Assembly (NCBI GenBank): GCA_030068145.1
Contig: JAPJBO010000184.1
Location: forward strand, 186,001-250,000
Origin: Diplonema papillatum
Taxonomy: Eukaryota > Euglenozoa > Diplonemea > Diplonemida > Diplonemidae
Length of the DNA: 64,000 nucleotides
Direction of reading: 5' to 3'
Part shown: positions 49,201 to 58,019 of the stretch, one piece after another
Layout of the letters: each line of letters starts with the position of its first letter
Position numbering within the stretch: the stretch's first letter is position 1
Program-made: the position numbers and the translations under genes
Notes under the pieces: generated by a model
The model's input: only the letters and a program-made list of their open reading frames with translations
Told to the model about the DNA's origin: nothing
Database searches by the model: none

Positions 49201-52200
49201 CATGCTGTCCGTTTGTGCGCGAGTCCGCTATCAGGAGCCCAGCGGAAAAGCAACAGTATGGGCCACTTGGCTAATGCACGAGATCAAGTCTAGCTCGAAG
49301 ATACGATAACACAAAACATTTATTTTGGGAACCCCACCGATCACCACAAGCACGTACTAAGCTGAACTCCACAAGCATACAAAAGGTCGAAAGACACCAA
49401 TCTGTACGTCCATTCGGATCGTCGGAAACACAAAAACCTTTTCCAGATTTAGGCTTCCTCCGGCATTTCGGAAGTAAGCGGGACTGAGTGTCAACAGGAA
49501 AAAACAACAACACAGGGTGGTGTAAGCGAAGAACAAAACAGACTGTGTTTGTACTGCATTTGCCCCTCTACCCCTATGTTTCCTCCCTTCCATTCGGAGT
49601 CAAAGCAGCTACATCGAGTATTTTTTGCGTGCTCGTGGGTAGGAGGGTGGAGAACCCCGGGGCCACACCTGAAAGTCGCTCCCCAGCTTCAGCCTCAGAA
49701 CTTCGAGCTGCGGATCAGCACAGCAAACAACCCAATACCTTGAGCTTCCATTCCCAGAACCAACCAAGGGGGGAGGGGCGTGGGGGACTTTGTTGCATCA
49801 GCAGCTACCTCCTGCCTCGCCTTCCTCTGTTCCTTTTCGGCTGTCATGGCCAACAACACCTGCGGAGGAACAAGCTGTAGTGGCGCCCACCTTCCATTTT
49901 AGCTTGCAACGTTTCCTTACGCGTCTCTCTCTTGGCAGGTAGAATCGGTCGTCACGTCAGGGAGAGACGAAAGGCTTTTCAAAAAGAATCGGTTGTGTGT
50001 TCTTTGTATATTCTGAGAAAAGAAACTACCTAATAAATAACTTGCCCTCTAAATAAAGGGGACTTCAAAAAACCGACCGCTTACTACAAGAAATAGTCTA
50101 AACCCCCCTACACGGATATTATTTACTTATTAGTTTTCTCTCAACTCTCTCTGACAGAAAAGGCAGTTGCCGTGGTGTCGCACTATTGCTCGACGTTAGC
50201 TGCGCTTACTACGCGTTGGGAAGTCGACGGCCCGGGTAAGCCGCTGGCCTGGAAATCTAGCAGGCCTGTTCGGCTCGCTAGCCTTGTCTCTTTCCAGATG
50301 GAGCCCCGCTTGGGCGGGGCAGGTGCCTAGCGGCGCTCCCGGCTGCCGAGTAAGCACCTGGAGAGGCTTTACTCCTTCTTTAAAAAGGGCAACTCCGCCT
50401 TTGCTTGCGCTGCCCTTCCATACGACCGGCTTACCCTGTCATCACTGACGCGTGCCCGCCTAATGAACACCTTCGTGAACACTAGCGTGTCAGGAACTCG
50501 TGGTTGGCACTGGATGCTCGTAACAACTGACCGGTCGCTCCGAAGATGCGTTGTATCTTGCTCGCTTTCTGACTTTTGCGGAAGCAAGATAGTCAGCCAC
50601 CTTGCAACGGTCTTTTCCGCCGACACCGACTCTTGGTTCATAGAGACGGCGCTCGAGGATGTCAACAAGACGATTGGAGCTGCGGTTACCATTCCTGGCA
50701 TCCCAGAGCCCGCCCACGCCTGTCGTCTTCATGCACAAGTGCCAGAACGCTCTTGTCGCTAATACTCTGACCGCGATACGTTTTTCCTGCTCAAAGGCTC
50801 GAACAAAAATGGGGGATCATCATGGGGTTTCAACAGTTTTCAAAATTCACGAAGTACGTCAGACCCCATGTTTTTAGTACGAAACGTGTTAATTAAGAAA
50901 CACTTTGGCCAAAAAAGTAGCTAAGAAACATTTACACGTTTCGTATTAAACCCGCATACGGTAATTAATCTTCTTTTATTTCCATCCTGAGGGTTATCAT
51001 TGAAATGTCAATTAATTAGTAAATAATACGCAGGATAGTAAATAATAAACGAACCTATTTATGAAGTAACATAGATGTACGACTATGTAGGCAACCACTG
51101 AATATATAGGCGCGAAATAAGAATTATTCAAAAAATATAAAATATTTTAGAAATAATAAATACCAATCCTTGAATGGACTCATCATGAAGCAGCTGAGGG
51201 AGTGGGCCTCCCTCGGCGGACGCCCACGAGAGAAATAAATAAAATAAGTAAATAATACGCGGGAAGTAAATCTTAAGTGAATCCATTTACAAAGAGCAAA
51301 TAATACCCGTGAAGGGAGGGCATCCGTTGGAATTCCAGGGACAACACGGTGCAGTAGTAAAGGCTTTCACTAGTAAATTTACTAGTGGTTTTACAAGTGA
51401 AAATGGTTTACAAGTGCCACTAGTAAATTTTACAAGTGCACTTGTAAAATTTACAAGTGCACTTGTAAAATTTACAAGTGCACTAGTAAAATTTACAAGT
51501 GATTTCAGGTGTTTTGGCAGGTGTTTTGGGGTGAAACAAGAAGAAACTGTGGCAAGTGAAGCACACATTCAGAAGAACCGGCTTCTTTTTCACCTAACTC
51601 GTCAAAATGGGGCTGGGAGAGCAGAGCAAAGTGACAACCCAGTGCTTGAGAGCCCCGCGCGTAGGCAGCCCGCGTCAATCCAGATTTCCCCCACTCCAAG
51701 GCAAACGTGAACACTCGAACACGACCCCCCTGTGGCTCGATGCGGTGGGAACACGGGACAATAACATCGGAAGAGACGGAGCGCGAAGGAGGAGGCGTTC
51801 TTGTCCTCTCAGAGCAGAGTCGTGCACAGGTACGTCCTGGTACCAGAAATAGAGTTGCACGGCAAAAGACGCTCTGGTATCTTGCTTTTGGCCCAGGAGG
51901 TTACGAATATCTCTGCCTGCGTGCGTCTTGTGCCGGACAGGCTTGGCATCCATTTTTTGGACTGAGTCGTGGGCAACAGTGCGGTCAACTCTGAAGGGCA
52001 AATACCGTAAACGGAAATAAGTTGGACCGGACAAAATGGTCCAACTCACCTATTTTGGGCTCTGGTGGTCCAACTTTTGTCCGGCCACTTTTTTTCGGGG
52101 GGTTCTGTGTACTTGGTGCAGTTTTGCGGCTGGCCAGCACTCGCTCCACTCCGTAGTCGCGCATGGGTCCGCCGCCAGGAGTTCCCGAACACTGCGCGGC

Positions 52201-55200
52201 GCTGCGCAACCCGCTGAGTTCCCTCCAGCAACTCGCAACGAAGCACCCTGGCCATGGTCATTGGTCGCCATGGCCCTGTGGTGGAATCACAAGATCTTCC
52301 TTGCGCGGAAGGATGTTTGATCGCGACCGGTTGCGGTTGGTCAGTGCCGAGCGTGGACCAAGATGCGTCCACCGTCTGTCCCATTGCTTTGGTAGAGTGC
52401 AAACGCAAAAATGCAGAGTGCAAACGAGATGGCTCGAGGTTGTGTGGCTGACAGTGAAGGAAAAAGTATGAGCCGCCAATAAACGACGATCTTGGTACGC
52501 TCAAGAAGAAACCCAACGCATCTCTCGCGCCTGACTACCCATTTGTCACGGGACATTTTTTACCTCATGCCCATCGACCCAACCCCGCCTAAGTGGATAC
52601 GTGCCTGGGCGGAAATATGTTGGACCGGACAAAATGGTCCAATTGTTTTGGTCGTCCGCGGTCCAACCTTTGTCCGGTCCAACATATTTCCGGTCCATTT
52701 TTCTTCTGCTTATGGTATGGAAGATCCACGGGGGGGTTTCGAGGGCTGAAGGATTCTTGTCACACGAGGGTGCTAGGGGAAGTTGTTTGGGCTGTTCCCG
52801 TGAGATTAGTACTTCTTGGGGTTTGGTGGTTGCTTGGTCGGGTCGGGGTGTTGGGAACGAACGCGGTGCCTACTGCTTCATTTTATTGTCGTTGATTATT
52901 GGGGTGTTGCTGCCGCTGCCGTGCTTGCGTTCACCTTCTTCCTATGCTTGTAGGGCCCATGTTGCCCATTCAGCGCACTTGTCTCCCGGGCAGCTGGCAC
53001 GCGTAGAGCCACACTCCGGATTACCGCGTGGTTCCCTTCGCATAGGCGTCCAGGGCCTGCATTCGGGTGGGTGCCCGAACACCGGCCTTTGGTCCGCCTC
53101 CGGCTGAAACCATCTAGAGCGCTGTGTCGCCCCCTGTCAGAATGTGTTGAGAGGTGGCCTTTTCGTTGCACCCTCCTAAACCACATATCTCCGTTGTGCC
53201 GTTGTGTAGAATCGATTGCCTCACTAGCGCACTGCTCCGCTGGACCTCCGGAGTTGCTGCTCTGTGGCGCGTTTAGTCGCTCTCTGATGCTCGAGGGTCC
53301 CCCGTGCAAACCTGCCGATCTCTTCCATCTGCACTAGGCCGGCGGCATCTTGGGCGCATACATATTGATCCACATCAAAGACGCTTCGTCCGTTCAGCAC
53401 TCTTCCTGCTGCCTCGTCCGCTTTTTCATGTTTACGAAACCTCACAAATTCTGACTATTATGGTCGAGCCCGAGTGTTACATTGATGGGCTGTGTGGAAC
53501 TCCTCACTGCGGCAACAACAATGTCAAGATCCCTGCTTGGGCAAAGCCTCCGTGCCGAAGCGTGTCGGGAAATGGTAGGCATGCTCGGACCGACTGGAAG
53601 TATTCGCAACAGTCAGGCGGCCGCTTCTGCCCAGGGTTCCCCGCTCCCCGCTCACGTCGCTATTGTAGAGTGTGTTTCACTGTTGTGAATTTGGCACGAC
53701 ACCACTCACAGTGCGTCTCTCTTGCCTCCGTTTCTTCTCATTTTGTAGACGCTTTTCCTCGGCAGCTGTCAACTAGCTCAACAAAAGTCTCAGGGTAAAG
53801 GGGCTGGACAGTGCGTACAGTTCCAGTTGGGTGCGCGCTGCTCCTCTCATCCTTTTTCAACGGCGCCGCTGTCTATCAGGGGAGATGATTCCCATCAAGG
53901 CCCCCAACAACCCTGCCCAACTCAGTCCGAGGGGTAGTGCACATCGACCAAACCTCCCCAGTTTTCGATCTCGCAATTTTTCACGCAAAACCCCCTATAA
54001 ATCACTGTTTTGGACTGAAAAACACCTGAATTCACTTGTAATTTTTACTAGTGCACTAGTAAAATTTACTAGTGCACTTGTAAATTTTACTAGTAAAAGT
54101 GTAAATTTTACTAGTAAAAATTTTTACTAGTAAATTTACTAGTAAAAGGGTCATTTTACAAGTTTACTACTGCACCGTGAACGTCCGTGAGGGGGGGGGG
54201 GGGGGGGGAGGGGGGGGTCAGCCGGCTGATGGATGGATGGATGGTTCTTAACAAGATGCCTGGGGGGGGCAAGGGTACCTGTAAATCCAGGGTCTCCGGG
54301 CCCCGGGTTAGCGCTAGGGTCCAGATAGGGTCCAGGCCCACGGTAATCACGCCATCCAAGGATGGAATCTTCAATATTGCAGCTTCCACAACAAGCGGAG
54401 AGCAAGACGAGAGAAAATCAAGAAATAAACTTGATACAATTTGATGAAAAAAGCTCACAGTCGTGCATTTACCATAGGGGCTGAGCGGGCGGAGGCTCTA
54501 AGGTGAAATGGTCAAAATGCCCTGGGAAAAATGTGGGACAAAAACTTTCCGAAATGCGGGTTTTTAGGGATTCCGGCCAGGGGGTTATGCACTGCAGCGG
54601 TTGGGTGAGGTAACTCACCCAAAAAAAAAAAAATCGAAAATCAGGTGGGAGGTTGGGTTGATTTACACTACCTCGGATTGGGTTGGGCAGGAGTTTGGTG
54701 TCTGTAATCTTGGGTTAGGCAGAGGTTTTGGGTGTCGGTAGTGGGAATTATTTCTCCTATTCTGGCTGTGCTACTGAAGAGGGGCGAGACCTTTCATCAG
54801 AACAATCATCAGTAGGCTAGGTGTCTTCTGGAGGACACGCTGCAGAAGGTCCTGCCTTAGCCAGGACATCAGATTCTGAGGCACCATGTACCATACCGTC
54901 TCCCAGGGGGCGGTGCCCCCTGGACCCCCCCTGCATTAAGACTCACCAGAGAAAATGGGCTTGGTGTCTAGTCTGAAGGAGAAAATGGGCTGCATAAGGT
55001 CCTGACTGTTCACCCTGAAAAAAAAAAAACAACGCCAAAATCCCGCGACAGCTCGCCGAAGGCGCCGGGATCGCCCGCCAAGTGGAGCTCCTGCGTGCGG
55101 AGATCTCGCGGGAGAGCTCGAAGAAGGCGCGCGAGTGCCGCGAGCTGAGCGCGCGGGTCGAGTTCCTGCAGGCGGAGGCCGACGAAGCTGCCGCGGCGCA

Positions 55201-56997
55201 GGTCGGGCTGCGGGGGCGGCTGCAGAAGAACCAGGAGCAGACCAGGGCCCTCGCTGCCGAAAACGCGGCGCTGGTCCAGGAAACCGTCGCACATTCCACC
55301 GCTTCCGCCCAGCTGGAAGCCGAAAAAAGAACCCTCCGCGACCATGTCGAAGCCGCCCAACGCGACGCCTGCCTCCTGCGTGAAGAGTTGGACCAGCTGC
55401 GAAGCGTGCAGACCACAGCTGGCACCTGCGTGCGGTGCTCCGCGCTGCTATCGGCGCTGAACGCGAAGGCCCGCGAGCTCGAGATCGCGCAGGAGGTCCT
55501 GCAGCACACCGACAAGCTCTGCGCTTCCGCGGCCGCCCACCCTGGCACCGACTCGACGGAGCAGCTACGGCAGCTGCAGGCCCTCCTGGCGACGGCCAGC
55601 CGCGGGGACGCCGAGCGCTTTGCGCCCGAAAAATCGGTATGCCGCGGCTTGTCTTTTTGTTTTAGTATATGATCCGGTGGCCTTACTTGGATGTACAAGG
55701 GGGTGTGCTTGGGAAGTACTTGGGAAGCTCACGGGAAGTACTACATGCAAAAATCTTGCCAGAAATCGCAGTTTTACCCTATTTGGGGTTTACAAGGGAA
55801 GTACTTGGGAAGTTCTTAATAAGTTCAAGGTGAAGTTAAGTTTTCTACCTGCTTTGTCGAAAATACTTGAGGAGGCTGCCAGTTGCGAAAGATCAAAGAA
55901 CGTAAACGTGCTGCAGCCCTCACAGCCTCAATGGTCAACCGGAGACCCTCTAAACCACAATAAACGCTAGAAACACAGGCGAATCTGGGTTTAGTGGCGG
56001 GCGTAGGCATTCAGCAAAAAGACCAACTTTTGTTGTATTGTTTCTCCCCCTCTAGCCTCCTTCGAAGTAAGCACAAGGCAGCCCCTCGAGTATTTTTAGT
56101 CGCATGCAATGTGCGAGGAAACTGAACCGCCCGGAAGCACAATTCTTCCCCCTCGAGTGTTTTGGTACCAACATTGCATTGGTACACGTCAAACAGCTTC
56201 GGACATGGCCTTAACCATTACTAATAATGAAAGCTGTACACCAAAGAAACAACCCACGCACCCGCATAGTCCTTGCTTGCTCTGAGAAAACCCCATTTAA
56301 CAAAGGTCACCCGGAATCTCAAGCGAACGTTAACTCTAAACAAAAACGGCAGACGCGCGGGAAAAGCAAACCGAAGCGGTCCGGCAGGCGCAGCAGGAAG
56401 CCGCCGCCCACCGCTTCTTCGACCCCTTCAGACGACGAAGAGAGCGACCACGGCGGCTCGCGGCGCTCGCCGTCTTCTTCCGCATCATCCTCTTCCTCGT
56501 CGACGGCCCCACCCCGCTCGCGGCGGCACAAGCACCACAAGGCCGGCAAGCCGCGCGACCGCCTGCGGAAGCCAGACCGGGCCGCGTCGGAGCCCGAGGA
56601 GGCTGGGGGTGCACCGTCCGCGTGGCAGGTGTGGTCGGACCAGAAGAACAACACGTCCGTCCAGCGCATGCGTCACTCGTACCAGGCCTACGTGCACGAG
56701 ACGCAGCACCCTCCGGCGGGCGGCGGGCTGGAGGATACGGTCCCAGCTGTGGGCGCTGACGGTCGGCACCACAAGCGGGAGCTGCCGTTTGCCAACTTAT
56801 CCGACCCGTTTGAGCAGCCGGCTGACGAAGGCTTCAGTCGGTCTTCCGTGCCGGTCATGTACCGCAGCCAGGGGGCTACTCCGCTGCAGGAGCTGGCCAC
56901 CGCGAACCAAGCGTTCGACGAGCCCCCGGCCGGCGGGCAGCGGAGGAGGAAGCGGTCGAACCACACCCCCCATCGGTACGTCTGGGTCTCCAACTGA
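28079..56997 (+). CDS. Gene 2: large coiled-coil protein with polyglutamine (five exons)
   Basis: Exons 28079-28935, 30571-33694, 34997-36778, 55052-55636 and 56353-56997 join in phase into 2330 codons plus stop. I do not recognise the family. Residues ~1-285 are Arg/Ser/Pro-rich with a Gln-rich end. Residues ~470-595 are Gln-rich (MSQQQQ blocks). From ~600 to ~2110 the protein is mainly coiled coil, with five 27-29-residue repeats (ENSALKARIDQISAS) at ~717-853 and a Cys cluster (CxxxCxxC-x9-CxxC) at 1402-1422. The last ~210 residues are Ser/Arg/Lys-rich and end HRYVWVSN. A scaffold or centrosomal-type role is inference. The third intron is 18.3 kb and packed with transposons, so either the gene tolerates them or it is split in this genome. 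Phase agreement at all four junctions supports one gene; no transcript was seen. Confidence 0.65.
28947..30106 (+). repeat. 44-bp tandem array in gene 2 intron 1
   Basis: About 26 units of TGTGAGTCAACTTTTCTGAA, then GGGATTGAGCTTTCGAAGCC and TTGC. They come in two classes (GGATTGAGCTTTCGAAG and GGAAGTGTCTTTAGAAG) that alternate in mixed order. It starts about 11 bases after the donor. Each unit contains TGAGTCA. A CTGCTGCTGTGTGTGCATAC-like CTG-rich stretch follows at 30240-30470. Confidence 0.95.
30571..33694 (+). CDS. Gene 2, exon 2 (polyQ and 27-residue repeats)
   Basis: The frame is open from 30542 to 33721. The obvious TTTTCAG acceptor at 30541 gives the wrong phase after exon 1. CAGCAG|G at 30570 (or CCCAG|C at 30567) restores it and leads into SSPVPPLSVLTSQKASVDAE. 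The donor is GAAAGG|GTATGC. It contains CAG-repeat polyQ at 31127-31497 and five repeats starting at 31862, 31943, 32024, 32105 and 32192, each with GAGAATTC. Ser/Pro/Thr-rich sequence follows, then a coil (DVTAMLREKDRRLLEAAHDI). Overlapping frames across the CAG tract (polyA, polyS) are shadows. Confidence 0.75.
33915..34075 (+). repeat. Dispersed repeat R4, copy in gene 2 intron 2
   Basis: GCGGGTTTGCCCTTCAATGT ... GTAGGCAGCGTGTTTTGGTG ... ACAAAATGAAGCGCCTGTC. Its TACTAAC-bearing left end is missing. Confidence 0.75.
34223..34372 (+). pseudogene. Partial copy of gene 2 exon 3 (P1)
   Basis: GATTGCGACAGGGGCTAGAC ... GGGTACTGCATCCGGGAGAA ... GAGGAGCGGCCCTCCGCGAT matches exon 3 around 35216-35338, with an in-frame TAG and deletions. 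It ends in TAGTAGGCTCCGAAAAGTCA, the tail shared with P2. Confidence 0.8.
34534..34850 (+). pseudogene. Partial copy of gene 2 exon 3 (P2), potential poison exon
   Basis: It starts at an intact CACACAG acceptor with CTC GAA CAG CGG, identical to true exon 3, and stays in frame for 58 codons (LEQRIAELEAELAAVATESL ... KVAYLAAA). It then meets TGA at 34711, where a deletion has removed the Gln-rich segment. Splicing to it from 33694 would keep phase and truncate the protein. Confidence 0.8.
34997..36778 (+). CDS. Gene 2, exon 3 (coiled coil with Cys cluster)
   Basis: 594 codons in phase 0 at both ends; acceptor CCACAG|C, donor CAGAAG|GTACCC. It opens LEQRIAELEAEL. A Gln run precedes Cys at residues 1402, 1406, 1409, 1419 and 1422 (CDRGCSLCGG...PYCGYC), which could bind zinc. 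A long coil follows (LEAKLTTVDEAKQRLSRDL). Two truncated copies lie upstream. Confidence 0.8.
36822..37110 (+). pseudogene. Broken copy of gene 2 exon 4
   Basis: It includes the acceptor CGCGACAG and 270 bp almost identical to 55036-55324 (LAEGAGIARQVELLRAEISR). Two bases are missing at GAGCGCGGGTCGAG (GAGCGCGCGGGTCGAG in the other copy), which shifts the frame, and the copy stops at GAGGCAGAGAATAG. It cannot supply exon 4. Confidence 0.85.
38997..41104 (-). mobile_element. piggyBac element (decayed), inserted in element B
   Basis: Terminal inverted repeats CCCCTTACGGACGG (38997-39010) and CCGTCCGTAAGGGG (41091-41104) are a perfect 14-bp match. TTAA adjoins the left end (38993-38996) and lies one base from the right end (41106-41109), as expected for the TTAA target of piggyBac. 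It carries a minus-strand transposase remnant. A ~120-bp direct repeat (GTTTGCTTCTTTGGAAAGAT ... TTTCAAATGC) occurs at 39094-39170 and 39318-39385. Length is 2.1 kb. C-rich runs lie inside the right end. Confidence 0.88.
39550..40699 (-). pseudogene. piggyBac transposase remnant (internal deletion and frameshifts)
   Basis: Reading from 40699: ATG and an acidic Ser/Asp/Glu-rich N-terminus typical of the family (about 40 codons). It is followed directly in another frame by HWLYFDNYYTSVPLMNRL, the region of the second catalytic Asp, then in a further frame by GTVRSNRKGLP and a stop. The C-terminal half (40329 to 39550) is open: WHDKRPV, YNTYMGGVDLGDQL (third catalytic Asp) and the Cys/His-rich tail (CICHVQ...YKCEQCDVPLCPVPCF). 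The segment carrying the first catalytic Asp is missing. No active enzyme can come from this copy. Confidence 0.88.
43776..43983 (+). repeat. Dispersed repeat R1, plus-strand copy
   Basis: TTCTTCGCTTACACCACCGT ... TCGTGTAGGGGAAGACCCGC ... ACGTCCGTTCAACACGTGGT ... TCGTCGAGCATTTCCTTTCA. It is nearly identical to 59720-59925. Confidence 0.88.
44158..44720 (+). repeat. Segmental duplication, copy 1
   Basis: GGGTTATGCACTGCAGCGGT ... GAAGAGGGGCGAGACCTTTC ... ATAAGGTCCTGC. It is almost identical to 54577-55007, which lacks ~130 bp between two CGGTGCCCCC(T/C)GGACCCCCC direct repeats of this copy. Confidence 0.88.
44751..45505. mobile_element. Inverted-repeat element, TIR TTGCAGATTTAGACCG
   Basis: Left TTGCAGATTTAGACCG (44750-44765) is inverted at the right as CGGTCTAAATCTGCAA (45491-45506). 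At the left end the repeat is also immediately inverted on itself, making a 29-bp palindrome. The ~755-bp body has no recognised gene. A GCGCCTTCGGCGC hairpin lies at 45063-45075. Confidence 0.65.
46220..47430. mobile_element. Element E: outer TIR TAGGGGGGGTCAAAAG
   Basis: TAGGGGGGGTCAAAAG at 46220 is inverted as CTTTTGACCCCCCCTA ending at 47430. It encloses a second inverted-repeat element (46399-47251). Its right end overlaps the left end of element F. Confidence 0.55.
46399..47251. mobile_element. Inverted-repeat element with perfect 23-bp TIRs
   Basis: GGGTGGACACCGTTTGGTAC (plus CGG) at 46399-46421 is perfectly inverted at 47229-47251. At 853 bp, a minus-strand frame of 243 codons spans most of it (46540-47271), but it resembles no transposase I know, and its Cys/Arg content is not convincing. 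Flanks TTTTA and TGAGT give no clear duplication; a TWA-type (PIF/Harbinger-like) target is possible. Confidence 0.75.
47422..48672. mobile_element. Element F: TIR with GGAAAC arrays
   Basis: Left CCCCCCCTAGGGCTAAGTTG, then GATGGAAACG. Right CGTTTCCATCCTACATAGCC, then CTAGGGGGGG, inverted. Near each end lies a (GGAAAC)5 run and a palindrome, CCGTTTCTTTT(G/A)AAAGAAACGG type (47515-47533 and 48551-48573). The 1.25-kb body has no recognised protein. Confidence 0.72.
49490..49630 (-). repeat. Dispersed repeat R1, partial reverse copy
   Basis: GGTGGTGTAAGCGAAGAACA ... TGTTTCCTCCCTTCCATTCG ... GCTACATCGAGTATTTTTTG, reverse complement of 59620-59760. Just upstream, 49381-49436 (AAAGGTCGAAAGACACCAAT) is shared with 63487-63545. 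Confidence 0.75.
50860..51300. other. AT-rich tract with hairpin
   Basis: Strikingly A+T-rich against its surroundings. TACGAAACGTGTTAATTAAG near 50878 is partly inverted by ACACGTTTCGTATTAAA near 50935. TAAATAATACGC-like motifs repeat at 51020 and 51250. No gene. Possible matrix-attachment or foreign origin is only a guess. Confidence 0.5.
51345..54179. mobile_element. Element D: TIR CACGGTGCAGTAGTAAA with inverted arrays
   Basis: CACGGTGCAGTAGTAAA at 51345 is inverted at 54163-54179. Next to each end is an array of AAATTTACAAGTGCAC(T)(T/A)GT-like units (51368-51505; 54035-54160). The 2.8-kb element contains a further inverted-repeat element (52013-52696). The rest (52700-54030) has no recognised protein. 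No clear target duplication. Confidence 0.72.
52013..52696. mobile_element. Inverted-repeat element inside D, TIR GGAAATAAGTTGGACCGGAC
   Basis: GGAAATAAGTTGGACCGGAC, then AAAATGGTCC, at 52013 is inverted by TTTGTCCGGTCCAACATATT, then TCC, ending near 52692. Each end also contains an internal inverted GGTCCAAC...TTTGTCCGG copy, so each terminus can fold alone. ~680 bp, no protein. Confidence 0.72.
54577..55007 (+). repeat. Segmental duplication, copy 2, abutting exon 4
   Basis: Near-identical to 44158-44720 except one internal deletion. It ends about 45 bp before gene 2 exon 4. Confidence 0.88.
55052..55636 (+). CDS. Gene 2, exon 4
   Basis: 195 codons, phase 0 both ends; acceptor CCGCGACAG|C, donor AAATCG|GTATGC. 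Coiled coil: LAEGAGIARQVELLRAEISR, ARVEFLQAEADEAAAAQ and ASAQLEAEKRTLRDHVE, then a CVRC pair and LRQLQALLATASRG. It is chosen over the copy at 36838 because it is intact. An A-run of 12, not a pyrimidine tract, precedes the acceptor. Confidence 0.75.
55970..56130 (+). repeat. Dispersed repeats R3 and R8-like, in gene 2 intron 4
   Basis: ACACAGGCGAATCTGGGTTT ... TCTCCCCCTCTAGCCTCCTT ... AGCACAAGGCAGCCCCTCGA, then CGCATGCAATGTGCGAGGAA. Intron 55637-56352 otherwise holds short GGGAAGTACTTGGGAAG repeats and a GGTCACCCGGAATCTCAAGC motif just before the acceptor. Confidence 0.7.
56353..56997 (+). CDS. Gene 2, last exon
   Basis: Acceptor AACGGCAG|A in phase 0, ending TCC AAC TGA. Lys/Arg/Ser-rich at first (TRGKSKPKRSGRRSRK, a Ser run, HKHHKAGKPRDR), then a less biased region (SVQRMRHSYQAYVHETQHP) and the end HRYVWVSN. 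An upstream ATG in the same frame at 56227 could instead start a separate small gene, but phase and context favour a terminal exon. Confidence 0.65.
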   Translation, partial: TRGKSKPKRSGRRSRKPPPTASSTPSDDEESDHGGSRRSPSSSASSSSSSTAPPRSRRHKHHKAGKPRDRLRKPDRAASEPEEAGGAPSAWQVWSDQKNNTSVQRMRHSYQAYVHETQHPPAGGGLEDTVPAVGADGRHHKRELPFANLSDPFEQPADEGFSRSSVPVMYRSQGATPLQELATANQAFDEPPAGGQRRRKRSNHTPHRYVWVSN

Positions 56998-57117
56998 CGG
57001 GCGCGCACCGGCTGCGACAAGCGCTCGCGCCTGGAAGCTCCCCCCCCAACCTTCACTCCACACACACTCCCATGAAAGTAACAGTGTTGACTCAGGCCGA
57101 TACGGGCTACATGGCAA

Positions 57118-57345
57118 CCCCTGCTCAACATGTGCATGCTATTCCATGTGGTTCATGTACTCAACAGAACTCAATGCTCAACGTGTGCATGCTATTCCAT
57201 GTGGTTCATGTACTCAACAGAACTCAATGCTCAACGTGTGCATGCTATTCCATGTGGTTCATGTACTCAACAGAACTCAATGCTCAACATGTGCATGCTA
57301 TTCCATGTGGTTCATGTACTCAACAGAACTCAATGCTCGCCTGCC
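57118..57345 (+). repeat. 53-bp tandem repeat, four copies
   Basis: Unit TGCTCAACGTGTGCATGCTA, then TTCCATGTGGTTCATGTACT and CAACAGAACTCAA. Very similar copies about 120 bp after the gene 2 stop. It is followed by an R2 fragment (57360-57410). Confidence 0.92.
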
Positions 57346-58019
57346 TTGATGGCACTTGCACTGACGGGACCAGTGCGGTGTTGAGCACATATCCATTCCA
57401 AGCACGTTCTCCACTCCCACCCCCCTGCCTTCCAGCACCTTCTTGCAATTCCCTCGTTTCAGCAGGGTAACGCGGCATGCTGCTCTCAGCTCGCAGGATT
57501 ACTTTTCACGCACAGGAACCTGACCTGCGAGAAAGTGCATGCGGCATGCGGTTCATGCACTCAAAAGAACCCAATGCTAACGGGCGGTGTACTACGTGGT
57601 CTACGTAGTGATTTGTGGTAGATACCACACCACGAGTAGCTGAGGATTGCATCCACGAGCTCGTGACGAGGACCTCGAGGTCATCCTGGTAGCTAGTATA
57701 CACACCTACGCAGTATGTGGTATCTACATACGACCGTATATACCACCATACCACCTCTATAGCCCCTAGAGGGTGCTATGGGTTTCTGTTTCAGCCACAC
57801 GCAAATGTGTGAACAAGTAGGACCTTCTGATCATGATCATTCGCCAATTTGCCACCCTGAAACCACGTCCACGATTTGGGCTCAGGGTAGTGCGGTCAAC
57901 GAAACCTCCAGTTTCCACTGTGCTCTGCGGAGTTTACTTACCGCAAGTTGCCACCGCAAAACGAAAAACAAGTCGGTGCAGTCGAGCGAGTCGCAGTCAG
58001 CAAATCAGGGCGGGGGGGC

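Larger units (their letters stand above)
36779..55051 (+). other. Gene 2 intron 3, 18.3 kb of nested elements
   Basis: It runs from donor GAAG|GTACCC to acceptor GCGACAG|C. It begins with a broken copy of exon 4, then holds elements A, B and piggyBac (nested), an R1 copy, a duplicated segment, at least six further inverted-repeat elements and an AT-rich tract. I find no intact gene in it. Stretches with nothing recognised: 43062-43775 apart from an open segment ending 43388, 45506-46219, 48673-49480, 49631-50860, 52700-54030 and 54181-54570. Confidence 0.6.
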
